In this document: positions 27,501 through 40,825 of the stretch, in pieces
Position numbering within the stretch: position 1 is the stretch's first letter
How the letters are laid out: every line of letters starts with the position of its first letter
NCBI GenBank assembly: GCA_964057225.1
Contig: OZ059899.1
Coordinates: forward strand, 18,732,501 to 18,796,500
Direction: 5' to 3'
DNA from: Auanema rhodensis
Lineage: Eukaryota; Nematoda; Chromadorea; Rhabditida; Rhabditidae
DNA: 64,000 nt
The notes under the pieces: model-generated
Told to the model about the DNA's origin: nothing
Database searches by the model: none
The model's input: only the letters and a program-made list of their open reading frames with translations
Program-made: the position numbers and the translations under genes

Positions 27501-28190
27501 GCATTAGTGTATGTTGAGTTTCCATGTACACTCAACATTGCTTCCAAAAACATTTTGACAAAAATTTTTCCGAAAAATTTCAAAATAATTTTGCAAAAAG
27601 TAGATGTTTTTAGATTCCTTTTTTCAAGGCAAAGACGATGGACAATGTTATTCAACGAAAAAATTAATTCTCCAGGGTGAAAATCGAGGATGTAATTGTG
27701 AACTTATATCAGTTGATATCTCGGTGCATTTTTAAGCTAGCGCAAATCTGATAACACAGATCGACGCAGCTTAAAAATCCGCATCGAATGCACTATACAA
27801 CATTGAGAAATGCTTAATACAAAAATTAGTTATGATCGTTTGAAAAATGATGCATTAGTGTATGTTGAGTTTCCATGTACACTCAACATTGCTTCCAAAA
27901 ACATTTTGACAAAAATTTTTCCGAAAAATTTCAAAATAATTTTGCAAAAAGTAGATGTTTTTAGATTCCTTTTTTCAAGGCAAAGACGATGGACAATGTT
28001 ATTCAACAAAAAAATTAATTCTCCAGGGTGAAAATCGAGGATGTAAGTGTGAACTTATATCAGTTGATATCTCGGTGCATTTTTAAGCTAGCGCAAATCT
28101 GATAACACAGATCGACGCAGCTTAAAATTCCGCATCGAATGCACTATACAACATTGAGAAACGCTTAATACAAAAATTAGTTATGATCGT
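21522..28190. repeat. Hexamer/heptamer higher-order repeat D-E-F-G-C-C'
   Basis: The order D-E-F-G-C-C' occurs at 21522-23627, then at 23628-26084 with one additional C' unit, then at 26085-28190, where the last unit is a C'/E hybrid. C' is a C unit whose preceding GAAACGCTT has become GAAATGCTT. Copy number of C' differs between the three, which points to recent unequal exchange. Confidence 0.85.
23247..23468 (+). other. Satellite unit with an ATG-initiated 73-codon open frame
   Basis: In this unit ACG is changed to ATG (GAAATGCTT), so the usual 63-codon open stretch gains an in-frame ATG ten codons upstream of the TTG. The same change is in the units at 25353, 25704 and 27810. The extension begins MLNTKISYDRL. 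I do not recognise the product, and the reading frame looks incidental to the repeat: most differences between copies change the amino acid, and no start or splice context supports expression. Listed because it is the only frequent frame here with a standard start codon. Confidence 0.2.
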
Positions 28191-31100
28191 TTGAAAAATG
28201 ATGCATTAGTGTATGTTGAGTTTCCATGTACACTCAACATTGCTTCCAAAAACATTTTTACAAAAATTTTTCCGGAAAATTTCGAAACAATTTCGCAAAA
28301 AGTAGATGTTTTTAGATTCCTTTTTTCAAGGCAAAGACGATGGACAATGTTATTCAACGAAAAAATTAATTCTGCAGGGTGAAAATCGAGGATATAAGTG
28401 TGAACTTATATCAGTTGATATCTCGGTGCATTTTTAAGCTAGCGCAAATCTGATAACACAGATCGACGCAGCTTAAAAATCCGCATCGAATGCACTATAC
28501 TACATTGAAAAACGCTTAATACAAAAATTAGTTATGATCGTTTGAAAAAAGATGCATTAGTGTATGTTGAGTTTCCATGTATACTCAACATTGCTTCCAA
28601 AAACATTTTGACAAAAATTTTTCCGAAAAATTTCAAAATAATTTCGCAAAAAGGAGATGTTTTTAGATTCCTTTTTTCAAGGCAAAGACGATGGACAAAG
28701 TTATTCAACGAAAAAATTAATTCTGCAGGGTGAAAATCGAGGATATAAGTGTGAACTTATATCAGTTGATATCTCGGTGCATTTTTAAGCTAGCGCAAAT
28801 CTGATAACACAGATCGACGCAGCTTAAAAATCCGCATCGAATGCACTATACAACAGTGAGAAACGCTTAATACAAAAATTAGTTATGATCGTTTGAAAAA
28901 TGATGCATTAGTGTATGTTGAGTTTCCATGTACACTCAACATTGCTTCCAAAAACATTTTGACAAAAATTTTTCCGAAAAATTTCAAAATAATTTTGCAA
29001 AAAGTAGATGTTTTTAGATTCCTTTTTTCAAGGCAAAGACGATGGACAATGTTATTCAACGAAAAAATTAATTCTGCAGGGTGAAAATCGAGGATATAAG
29101 TGTGAACTTATATCAGTTGATATCTCGGTGCATTTTTAAGGTAGCGCAAATCTGATAACACAGATCGACGCAGCTTAGAAATCCGCATCGAATGCACTAT
29201 ACTACATTGAGAAACGCTTAATACAAAAATTAGTTATGATCGTTTGAAAAATGATGCATTAGTGTATGTTGAGTTTCCATGTACACTCAACATTGCTTCC
29301 AAAAACATTTTTACAAAAATTTTTCCGGAAAATTTCGAAACAATTTCGCAAAAAGTAGATGTTTTTAGATTCCTTTTTTCAAGGCAAAGACGATGGACAA
29401 TGTTATTCAACGAAAAAATTAATTCTGCAGGGTGAAAATCGAGGATATAAGTGTGAACTTATATCAGTTGATATCTCGGTGCATTTTTAAGCTAGCGCAA
29501 ATCTGATAACACAGATCGACGCAGCTTAAAAAGCCGCATCGAATGCACTATACAACATTGAGAAACGCTTAATACAAAAATTAGTTATGATCGTTTGAAA
29601 AATGATGCATTAGTGTATGTTGAGTTTCCATGTACACTCAACATTGCTTCCAAAAACATTTTGACAAAAATTTTTCCGAAAAATTTCAAAATAATTTTGC
29701 AAAAAGTAGATGTTTTTAGATTCCTTTTTTCAAGGCAAAGACGATGGACAATGTTATTCAACGAAAAAATTAATTCTCCAGGGTGAAAATTGAGGATGTA
29801 ATTGTGAACTTATATCAGTTGATATCTCGGTGCATTTTTAAGCTAGCGCAAATCTGATAACACAGATCGACGCAGCTTAAAAATCCGCATCGAATGCACT
29901 ATACAACATTGAGAAACGCTTAATACAAAAATTAGTTATGATCGTTTGAAAAATGATGCATTAGTGTATGTTGAGTTTCCATGTACACTCAACATTGCTT
30001 CCAAAAACATTTTTACAAAAATTTTTCCGGAAAATTTCGAAACAATTTCGCAAAAAGTAGATGTTTTTAGATTCCTTTTTTCAAGGCAAAGACGATGGAC
30101 AATGTTATTCAACGAAAAAATTAATTCTGCAGGGTGAAAATCGAGGATATAAGTGTGAACTTATATCAGTTGATATCTCGGTGCATTTTTAAGCTAGCGC
30201 AAATCTGATAACACAGATCGACGCAGCTTAAAAATCCGCATCGAATGCACTATACAACATTGAGAAACGCTTAATACAAAAATTAGTTATGATTGTTTGA
30301 AAAATGATGCATTAGTGTATGTTGAGTTTCCATGTACACTCAACATTGCTTCCAAAAACATTTTTACAAAAATTTTTCCGAAAAATTTCGAAACAATTTC
30401 GCAAAAAGTAGATGTTTTTAGATTCCTTTTTTCAAGGCAAAGACGATGGACATTGTTATTCAACGAAAAAATTAATTCTGCAGGGTGAAAATCGAGGATA
30501 TAAGTGTGAACTTATATCAGTTGATATCTCGGTGCATTTTTAAGGTAGCGCAAATCTGATAACACAGATCGACGCAGCTTAGAAATCCGCATCGAATGCA
30601 CTATACTACATTGAGAAACGCTTAATACAAAAATTAGTTATGATCGTTTGAAAAATGATGCATTAGTGTATGTTGAGTTTCCATGTACACTCAACATTGC
30701 TTCCAAAAACATTTTTACAAAAATTTTTCCGGAAAATTTCGAAACAATTTCGCAAAAAGTAGATGTTTTTAGATTCCTTTTTTCAAGGCAAAGACGATGG
30801 ACAATGTTATTCAACGAAAAAATTAATTCTGCAGGGTGAAAATCGAGGATATAAGTGTGAACTTATATCAGTTGATATCTCGGTGCATTTTTAAGCTAGC
30901 GCAAATCTGATAACACAGATCGACGCAGCTTAAAAAGCCGCATCGAATGCACTATACAACATTGAGAAACGCTTAATACAAAAATTAGTTATGATCGTTT
31001 GAAAAATGATGCATTAGTGTATGTTGAGTTTCCATGTACACTCAACATTGCTTCCAAAAACATTTTTACAAAAATTTTTCCGGAAAATTTCGAAACAATT

Positions 31101-33104
31101 TCGCAAAAAGTAGATGTTTTTAGATTCCTTTTTTCAAGGCAAAGACGATGGACAATGTTATTCAACGAAAAAATTAATTCTGCAGGGTGAAAATCGAGGA
31201 TATAAGTGTGAACTTATATCAGTTGATATCTCGGTGCATTTTTAAGCTAGCGCAAATCTGATAACACAGATCGACGCAGCTTAAAAAGCCGCATCGAATG
31301 CACTATACAACATTGAGAAACGCTTAATACAAAAATTAGTTATGATCGTTTGAAAAATGATGCATTAGTGTATGTTGAGTTTCCATGTACACTCAACATT
31401 GCTTCCAAAAACATTTTTACAAAAATTTTTCCGAAAAATTTCGAAACAATTTCGCAAAAAGTAGATGTTTTTAGATTCCTTTTTTCAAGGCAAAGACGAT
31501 GGACATTGTTATTCAACGAAAAAATTAATTCTGCAGGGTGAAAATCGAGGATATAAGTGTGAACTTATATCAGTTGATATCTCGGTGCATTTTTAAGGTA
31601 GCGCAAATCTGATAACACAGATCGACGCAGCTTAGAAATCCGCATCGAATGCACTATACTACATTGAGAAACGCTTAATACAAAAATTAGTTATGATCGT
31701 TTGAAAAAAGATGCATTAGTGTAAGTTGAGTTTCCATGTACACTCAACATTGCTTCCAAAAACATTTTTACAAAAATTTTTCCGAAAAATTTCGAAATAA
31801 TTTCGCAGAAAGTAGATGTTTTTAAATTCCTTTTTTCAAGGCAAAGACGATGGACATTGTTATTCAACGAAAAAATTAATTCTGCAGGGTGAAAATCGAG
31901 GATATAAGTGTGAACTTATATTAGTTGATATCTCGGTGCATTTTTAAGGTAGCGCAAATCTGATAACACAGATCGACGCAGTTTAGAAATCCGCATCGAA
32001 TGCACTATACTACATTGAGAAACGCTTAATACAAAAATTAGTTATGATCGTTTGAAAAAAGATGCATTAGTGTAAGTTGAGTTTCCATGTACACTCAACA
32101 TTGCTTCCAAAAACATTTTTACAAAAATTTTTCCGAAAAATTTCGAAATAATTTCGCAGAAAGTAGATGTTTTTAAATTCCTTTTTTCAAGGCAAAGACG
32201 ATGGACATTGTTATTCAACGAAAAAATTAATTCTGCAGGGTGAAAATCGAGGATATAAGTGTGAACTTATATTAGTTGATATCTCGGTGCATTTTTAAGC
32301 TAGCGCAAATCTGATAACACAGATCGACGCAGCTTAAAAATCCGCATCGAATGCACTATACTACATTGAGAAACGCTTAATACAAAAATTAGTTATGATC
32401 GTTTGAAAAATGATGCATTAGTGTATGTTGAGTTTCCATGTACACTCAACATTGCTTCCAAAAACATTTTGACAAAAATTTTTCCGAAAAATTTCAAAAT
32501 AATTTTGCAAAAAGTAGATGTTTTTAGATTCCTTTTTTCAAGGCAAAGACGATGGACAAAGTTATTCAACGAAAAAATTAATTCTGCAGGGTGAAAATCG
32601 AGGATATAAGTGCGAACTTATATCAGTTGATATCTCGGTGCATTTTTAAGCTAGCGCAAATCTGATAACACAGATCGACGCAGCTTAAAAATCCGCATCG
32701 AATGCACTATACAACATTGAGAAACGCTTAATACAAAAATTAGTTAAGATCGTTTGAAAAAAGATGCATTAGTGTATGTTGAGTTTCCATGTACACTCAA
32801 CATTGCTTCCAAAAACATTTTTACAAAAATTTTTCCGAAAAATTTCGAAATAATTTCGCAGAAAGTAGATGTTTTTAAATTCCGTTTTTCAAGGCAAAGA
32901 CGATACACAATGTTATTCAACAAAAAAATTAATTCTGCAGGGTGAAAATCGAGGATATAAGTGTGAACTTATATCAGTTGATATCTCGGTGCATTTTTAA
33001 GCTAGCGCAAATCTGATAACACAGATCGACGCAGCTTAAAAAGCCGCATCGAATGCACTATACAACATTGAGAAACGCTTAATACAAAAATTAGTTATGA
33101 TCGT

Positions 33105-36100
33105 TTGAAAAATGATGCATTAGTGTATGTTGAGTTTCCATGTACACTCAACATTGCTTCCAAAAACATTTTTACAAAAATTTTTCCGAAAAATTTCGAA
33201 ACAATTTCGCAAAAAGTAGATGTTTTTAGATTCCTTTTTTCAAGGCAAAGACGATGGACATTGTTATTCAACGAAAAAATTAATTCTGCAGGGTGAAAAT
33301 CGAGGATATAAGTGTGAACTTATATCAGTTGATATCTCGGTGCATTTTTAAGGTAGCGCAAATCTGATAACACAGATCGACGCAGCTTAGAAATCCGCAT
33401 CGAATGCACTATACTACATTGAGAAACGCTTAATACAAAAATTAGTTATGATCGTTTGAAAAAAGATGCATTAGTGTAAGTTGAGTTTCCATGTACACTC
33501 AACATTGCTTCCAAAAACATTTTTACAAAAATTTTTCCGAAAAATTTCGAAATAATTTCGCAGAAAGTAGATGTTTTTAAATTCCTTTTTTTAAGGCAAA
33601 GACGATGGACATTGTTATTCAACGAAAAAATTAATTCTGCAGGGTGAAAATCGAGGATATAAGTGTGAACTTATATTAGTTGATATCTCGGTGCATTTTT
33701 AAGCTAGCGCAAATCTGATAACACAGATCGACGCAGCTTAAAAATCCGCATCGAATGCACTATACTACATTGAGAAACGCTTAATACAAAAATTAGTTAT
33801 GATCGTTTGAAAAATGATGCATTAGTGTATGTTGAGTTTCCATGTACACTCAACATTGCTTCCAAAAACATTTTGACAAAAATTTTTCCGAAAAATTTCA
33901 AAATAATTTTGCAAAAAGTAGATGTTTTTAGATTCCTTTTTTCAAGGCAAAGACGATGGACAAAGTTATTCAACGAATAAATTAATTCTGCAGGGTGAAA
34001 ATCGAGGATATAAGTGCGAACTTATATCAGTTGATATCTCGGTGCATTTTTAAGCTAGCGCAAATCTGATAACACAGATCGACGCAGCTTAAAAATCCGC
34101 ATCGAATGCACTATACAACATTGAGAAACGCTTAATACAAAAATTAGTTAAGATCGTTTGAAAAAAGATGCATTAGTGTATGTTGAGTTTCCATGTACAC
34201 TCAACATTGCTTCCAAAAACATTTTGACAAAAATTTTTCCAAAAAATTTCAAAATAATTTCGCAAAAAGTAAATGTTTTTAGATTCCGTTTTTCAAGGCA
34301 AAGACGATACACAATGTTATTCAACAAAAAAATTAATTCTGCAGAATGAAAATCGAGGATATAAGTGTGAACTTATATCAGTTGATATCTCGGTGCATTT
34401 TTAAGCTAGCGCAAATCTGATAACACAGATCGACGCAGCTTAAAAATCCGCATCGAATGCACTATACAACATTGAGAAACGCTTAATACAAAAATTAGTT
34501 ATGATCGTTTGAAAAATGATGCATTAGTGTATGTTGAGTTTCCATGTACACTCAACATTGCTTCCAAAAACATTTTGACAAAAATTTTTCCGAAAAATTT
34601 CAAAATAATTTTGCAAAAAGTAGATGTTTTTAGATTCCTTTTTTCAAGGCAAAGACGATGGACAATGTTATTCAACGAAAAAATTAATTCTCCAGGGTGA
34701 AAATCGAGGATGTAAGTGTGAACTTATATCAGTTGATATCTCGGTGCATTTTTAAGCTAGCGCAAATCTGATAACACAGATCGACGCAGCTTAAAAAGCC
34801 GCATCGAATGCACTATACAACATTGAGAAACGCTTAATACAAAAATTAGTTATGATCGTTTGAAAAATGATGCATTAGTGTATGTTGAGTTTCCATGTAC
34901 ACTCAACATTGCTTCCAAAAACATTTTTACAAAAATTTTTCCGAAAAATTTCGAAACAATTTCGCAAAAAGTAGATGTTTTTAGATTCCTTTTTTCAAGG
35001 CAAAGACGATGGACATTGTTATTCAACGAAAAAATTAATTCTGCAGGGTGAAAATCGAGGATATAAGTGTGAACTTATATCAGTTGATATCTCGGTGCAT
35101 TTTTAAGGTAGCGCAAATCTGATAACACAGATCGACGCAGCTTAGAAATCCGCATCGAATGCACTATACTACATTGAGAAACGCTTAATACAAAAATTAG
35201 TTATGATCGTTTGAAAAAAGATGCATTAGTGTAAGTTGAGTTTCCATGTACACTCAACATTGCTTCCAAAAACATTTTTACAAAAATTTTTCCGAAAAAT
35301 TTCGAAATAATTTCGCAGAAAGTAGATGTTTTTAAATTCCTTTTTTCAAGGCAAAGACGATGGACATTGTTATTCAACGAAAAAATTAATTCTGCAGGGT
35401 GAAAATCGAGGATATAAGTGTGAACTTATATTAGTTGATATCTCGGTGCATTTTTAAGCTAGCGCAAATCTGATAACACAGATCGACGCAGCTTAAAAAT
35501 CCGCATCGAATGCACTATACTACATTGAGAAACGCTTAATACAAAAATTAGTTATGATCGTTTGAAAAATGATGCATTAGTGTATGTTGAGTTTCCATGT
35601 ACACTCAACATTGCTTCCAAAAACATTTTGACAAAAATTTTTCCGAAAAATTTCAAAATAATTTTGCAAAAAGTAGATGTTTTTAGATTCCTTTTTTCAA
35701 GGCAAAGACGATGGACAAAGTTATTCAACGAAAAAATTAATTCTGCAGGGTGAAAATCGAGGATATAAGTGCGAACTTATATCAGTTGATATCTCGGTGC
35801 ATTTTTAAGCTAGCGCAAATCTGATAACACAGATCGACGCAGCTTAAAAATCCGCATCGAATGCACTATACAACATTGAGAAACGCTTAATACAAAAATT
35901 AGTTAAGATCGTTTGAAAAAAGATGCATTAGTGTATGTTGAGTTTCCATGTACACTCAACATTGCTTCCAAAAACATTTTGACAAAAATTTTTCCAAAAA
36001 ATTTCAAAATAATTTCGCAAAAAGTAAATGTTTTTAGATTCCGTTTTTCAAGGCAAAGACGATACACAATGTTATTCAACAAAAAAATTAATTCTGCAGA

Positions 36101-36614
36101 ATGAAAATCGAGGATATAAGTGTGAACTTATATCAGTTGATATCTCGGTGCATTTTTAAGCTAGCGCAAATCTGATAACACAGATCGACGCAGCTTAAAA
36201 ATCCGCATCGAATGCACTATACAACATTGAGAAACGCTTAATACAAAAATTAGTTATGATCGTTTGAAAAATGATGCATTAGTGTATGTTGAGTTTCCAT
36301 GTACACTCAACATTGCTTCCAAAAACATTTTGACAAAAATTTTTCCGAAAAATTTCAAAATAATTTTGCAAAAAGTAGATGTTTTTAGATTCCTTTTTTC
36401 AAGGCAAAGACGATGGACAATGTTATTCAACGAAAAAATTAATTCTCCAGGGTGAAAATCGAGGATGTAAGTGTGAACTTATATCAGTTGATATCTCGGT
36501 GCATTTTTAAGCTAGCGCAAATCTGATAACACAGATCGACGCAGCTTAAAAATCCGCATCGAATGCACTATACAACATTGAGAAACGCTTAATACAAAAA
36601 TTAGTTATGATCGT
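33105..36614. repeat. Pentamer higher-order repeat I-J-K-M-C, 2 x 1755 bp
   Basis: The five-unit order I, J, K, M, C occupies 33105-34859 and again 34860-36614. M is the most divergent unit (GTTAAGATCG, CCAAAAAATTTC, GTAAATG, CGATACAC, TCTGCAGAATG) and is in the fourth place both times. The first copy has two private changes: GAATAAATT at about 33976 in K, which stops the open frame, and TTTTTAAGG in J at about 33589. Confidence 0.88.
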
Positions 36615-37316
36615 TTGAAAAATGATGCATTAGTGTATGTTGAGTTTCCATGTACACTCAACATTGCTTCCAAAAACATTTTTACAAAAATTTTTCCGGA
36701 AAATTTCGAAACAATTTCGCAAAAAGTAGATGTTTTTAGATTCCTTTTTTCAAGGCAAAGAAGATGGACAATGTTATTCAACGAAAAAATTAATTCTGCA
36801 GGGTGAAAATCGAGGATATAAGTGTGAACTTATATCAGTTGATATCTCGGTGCATTTTTAAGGTAGCGCAAATCTGATAACACAGATCGACGCAGCTTAG
36901 AAATCCGCATCGAATGCACTATACTACATTGAGAAACGCTTAATACAAAAATTAGTTATGATCGTTTGAAAAAAGATGCATTAGTGTAAGTTGAGTTTCC
37001 ATGTACACTCAACATTGCTTCCAAAAACATTTTTACAAAAATTTTTCCGAAAAATTTCGAAATAATTTCGCAGAAAGTAGATGTTTTTAAATTCCTTTTT
37101 TTAAGGCAAAGACGATGGACATTGTTATTCAACGAAAAAATTAATTCTGCAGGGTGAAAATCGAGGATATAAGTGTGAACTTATATTAGTTGATATCTCG
37201 GTGCATTTTTAAGCTAGCGCAAATCTGATAACACAGATCGACGCAGCTTAAAAATCCGCATCGAATGCACTATACTACATTGAGAAACGCTTAATACAAA
37301 AATTAGTTATGATCGT

Positions 37317-40124
37317 TTGAAAAATGATGCATTAGTGTATGTTGAGTTTCCATGTACACTCAACATTGCTTCCAAAAACATTTTGACAAAAATTTTTCCG
37401 AAAAATTTCAAAATAATTTTGCAAAAAGTAGATGTTTTTAGATTCCTTTTTTCAAGGCAAAGACGATGGACAATGTTATTCAACGAAAAAATTAATTCTC
37501 CAGGGTGAAAATCGAGGATGTAAGTGTGAACTTATATCAGTTGATATCTCGGTGCATTTTTAAGCTAGCGCAAATCTGATAAAACAGATCAACGCAGCTT
37601 AAAAATCCGCATCGAATGCACTATACAACATTGAGAAACGCTTAATACAAAAATTAGTTATGATCGTTTGAAAAATGATGCATTAGTGTATGTTGAGTTT
37701 CCATGTACACTCAACATTGCTTCCAAAAACATTTTTACAAAAATTTTTCCGGAAAATTTCGAAACAATTTCGCAAAAAGTAGATGTTTTTAGATTCCTTT
37801 TTTCAAGGCAAAGAAGATGGACAATGTTATTCAACGAAAAAATTAATTCTGCAGGGTGAAAATCGAGGATATAAGTGTGAACTTATATCAGTTGATATCT
37901 CGGTGCATTTTTAAGCTAGCGCAAATCTGATAACACAGATCGACGCAGCTTAAAAAGCCGCATCGAATGCACTAAACAACATTGAGAAACGCTTAATACA
38001 AAAATTAGTTATGATCGTTTGAAAAATGATGCATTAGTGTATGTTGAGTTTCCATGTACACTCAACATTGCTTCCAAAAACATTTTGACAAAAATTTTTC
38101 CGAAAAATTTCAAAATAATTTTGCAAAAAGTAGATGTTTTTAGATTCCTTTTTTCAAGGCAAAGACGATGGACAATGTTATTCAACGAAAAAATTAATTC
38201 TCCAGGGTGAAAATCGAGGATATAAGTGTGAACTTATATCAGTTGATATCTCGGTGCATTTTTAAGGTAGCGCAAATCTGATAACACAGATCGACGCAGC
38301 TTAGAAATCCGCATCGAATGCACTATACTACATTGAGAAACGCTTAATACAAAAATTAGTTATGATCGTTTGAAAAAAGATGCATTAGTGTAAGTTGAGT
38401 TTCCATGTACACTCAACATTGCTTCCAAAAACATTTTTACAAAAATTTTTCCGAAAAATTTCAAAATAATTTCGCAGAAAGTAGATGTTTTTAAATTCCT
38501 TTTTTCAAGGCAAAGACGATGGACATTGTTATTCAACGAAAAAATTAATTCTGCAGGGTGAAAATCGAGGATATAAGTGTGAACTTATATTAGTTGATAT
38601 CTCGGTGCATTTTTAAGCTAGCGCAAATCTGATAACACAGATCGACGCAGCTTAAAAATCCGCATCGAATGCACTATACTACATTGAGAAACGCTTAATA
38701 CAAAAATTAGTTATGATCGTTTGAAAAATGATGCATTAGTGTATGTTGAGTTTCCATGTACACTCAACATTGCTTCCAAAAACATTTTGACAAAAATTTT
38801 TCCGAAAAATTTCAAAATAATTTTGCAAAAAGTAGATGTTCTTAGATTCCTTTTTTCAAGGCAAAGACGATGGACAATGTTATTCAACGAAAAAATTAAT
38901 TCTCCAGGGTGAAAATCGAGGATGTAAGTGTGAACTTATATCAGTTGATATCTCGGTGCATTTTTAAGCTAGCGCAAATCTGATAACACAGATCGACGCA
39001 GCTTAAAAATCCGCATCGAATGCACTATACAACATTGAGAAACGCTTAATACAAAAATTAGTTATGATCGTTTGAAAAATGATGCATTAGTGTATGTTGA
39101 GTTTCCATGTACACTCAACATTGCTTCCAAAAACATTTTTACAAAAATTTTTCCGGAAAATTTCGAAACAATTTCGCAAAAAGTAGATGTTTTTAGATTC
39201 CTTTTTTCAAGGCAAAGAAGATGGACAATGTTATTCAACGAAAAAATTAATTCTGCAGGGTGAAAATCGAGGATATAAGTGTGAACTTATATCAGTTGAT
39301 ATCTCGGTGCATTTTTAAGCTAGCGCAAATCTGATAACACAGATCGACGCAGCTTAAAAAGCCGCATCGAATGCACTAAACAACATCGAGAAACGCTTAA
39401 TACAAAAATTAGTTATGATCGTTTGAAAAATGATGCATTAGTGTATGTTGAGTTTCCATGTACACTCAACATTGCTTCCAAAAACATTTTGACAAAAATT
39501 TTTCCGAAAAATTTCAAAATAATTTTGCAAAAAGTAGATGTTTTTAGATTCCTTTTTTCAAGGCAAAGACGATGGACAATGTTATTCAACGAAAAAATTA
39601 ATTCTCCAGGGTGAAAATCGAGGATATAAGTGTGAACTTATATCAGTTGATATCTCGGTGCATTTTTAAGGTAGCGCAAATCTGATAACACAGATCGACG
39701 CAGCTTAGAAATCCGCATCGAATGCACTATACTACATTGAGAAACGCTTAATACAAAAATTAGTTATGATCGTTTGAAAAAAGATGCATTAGTGTAAGTT
39801 GAGTTTCCATGTACACTCAACATTGCTTCCAAAAACATTTTTACAAAAATTTTTCCGAAAAATTTCGAAATAATTTCGCAGAAAGTAGATGTTTTTAAAT
39901 TCCTTTTTTCAAGGCAAAGACGATGGACATTGTTATTCAACGAAAAAATTAATTCTGCAGGGTGAAAATCGAGGATATAAGTGTGAACTTATATCAGTTG
40001 ATATCTCGGTGCATTTTCAAGCTAGCGCAAATCTGATAACACAGATCGACGCAGCTCAAAAAGCCGCATCGAATGCACTAAACAACATCGAGAAACGCTT
40101 AATACAAAAATTAGTTATGATCGT
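37317..40124. repeat. Tetramer higher-order repeat C-F-C-J, 2 x 1404 bp
   Basis: The order C, F, C, J is found at 37317-38720 and at 38721-40124, with a further C-J pair at 40125-40825. The F units share AAGAAGATGG. The segment before the second C in each copy has AAAAAGCCGC and CACTAAACAAC, variants also seen at about 41111 and 42171. Confidence 0.82.
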
Positions 40125-40128
40125 TTGA
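39889..40128 (+). pseudogene. Possible relic coding segment within one satellite unit (79 codons)
   Basis: This is the only place where this second frame stays open through the part of the unit downstream of the 63-codon stretch. Two codons that are TAA in nearly all copies are CAA here (40018-40020 and 40057-40059), TCC is GCC, and TAC is AAC. The result, residues 44 to about 75, is an Ala/Gln/Asn-rich segment with a hydrophobic pattern suggesting an amphipathic helix (for example IDAAQKAASNALNNIEKR). The frame starts at ATG right after an in-frame TAG and ends at TGA at 40126-40128, overlapping by four bases the TTG-led frame that follows. I recognise no family. It may be a relic of a coding ancestor, a chance opening, or a product of conversion; I do not claim expression. 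Confidence 0.25.
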
Positions 40129-40475
40129 AAAATGATGCATTAGTGTATGTTGAGTTTCCATGTACACTCAACATTGCTTCCAAAAACATTTTGACAAAAA
40201 TTTTTCCGAAAAATTTCAAAATAATTTTGCAAAAAGTAGATGTTTTTAGATTCCTTTTTTCAAGGCAAAGACGATGGACAATGTTATTCAACGAAAAAAT
40301 TAATTCTCCAGGGTGAAAATCGAGGATATAAGTGTGAACTTATATCAGTTGATATCTCGGTGCATTTTTAAGGTAGCGCAAATCTGATAACACAGATCGA
40401 CGCAGCTTAGAAATCCGCATCGAATGCACTATACTACATTGAGAAACGCTTAATACAAAAATTAGTTATGATCGT

Positions 40476-40825
40476 TTGAAAAAAGATGCATTAGTGTAAG
40501 TTGAGTTTCCATGTACACTCAACATTGCTTCCAAAAACATTTTTACAAAAATTTTTCCGAAAAATTTCGAAATAATTTCGCAGAAAGTAGATGTTTTTAA
40601 ATTCCTTTTTTCAAGGCAAAGACGATGGACATTGTTATTCAACGAAAAAATTAATTCTGCAGGGTGAAAATCGAGGATATAAGTGTGAACTTATATTAGT
40701 TGATATCTCGGTGCATTTTTAAGCTAGCGCAAATCTGATAACACAGATCGACGCAGCTTAAAAATCCGCATCGAATGCACTATACTACATTGAGAAACGC
40801 TTAATAAAAAATTAGTTATGATCGT
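40476..40825. repeat. 350-bp unit with single-base deletion
   Basis: The stretch before the next unit reads TTAATAAAAAATTAG in place of TTAATACAAAAATTAG, so this unit is one base short and shifts the phase of all later units by one. The identical deletion is in the units 42581-42930 and 57673-58022. It also creates an AATAAA hexamer. Confidence 0.9.

Larger units (their letters stand above)
3621..28892. repeat. Array block 2: C/D/E/F/G/H subtype mosaic
   Basis: About 72 units of a few recurrent subtypes. D has GCTTTC and TCTGCAGGG. E has ATTTTTAC, CCGGAA, CAACAAAA and is followed by TTAAAATTCC. F is like E but has CAACGAAA and TCTGCAGGG. G has AAAAGATG, TATACTC, GGAGATG and CAAAGTT. H is G-like at its 5' end but C-like at its 3' end. 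C has TTCAAAATAATTTTGC with TCTCCAGGG. They are arranged in nested multi-unit repeats rather than at random. Confidence 0.85.

Noticed and set aside
33970-33985. AATAAA as a polyadenylation signal
   Set aside because: Caused by single-base changes in isolated units (here and in the 350-bp units); no transcript or gene context supports it.
39774-40128. Ciliate-type genetic code (TAA and TAG as Gln), which would make CAA, TAA and TAG at the same codon synonymous
   Set aside because: Attractive at that one codon (CAA, TAA and TAG all occur), but TGA closes the frame once per unit and also appears at the same codon (8467, 9169), and other differences in the frame are often non-synonymous. There is no independent evidence for a variant code.
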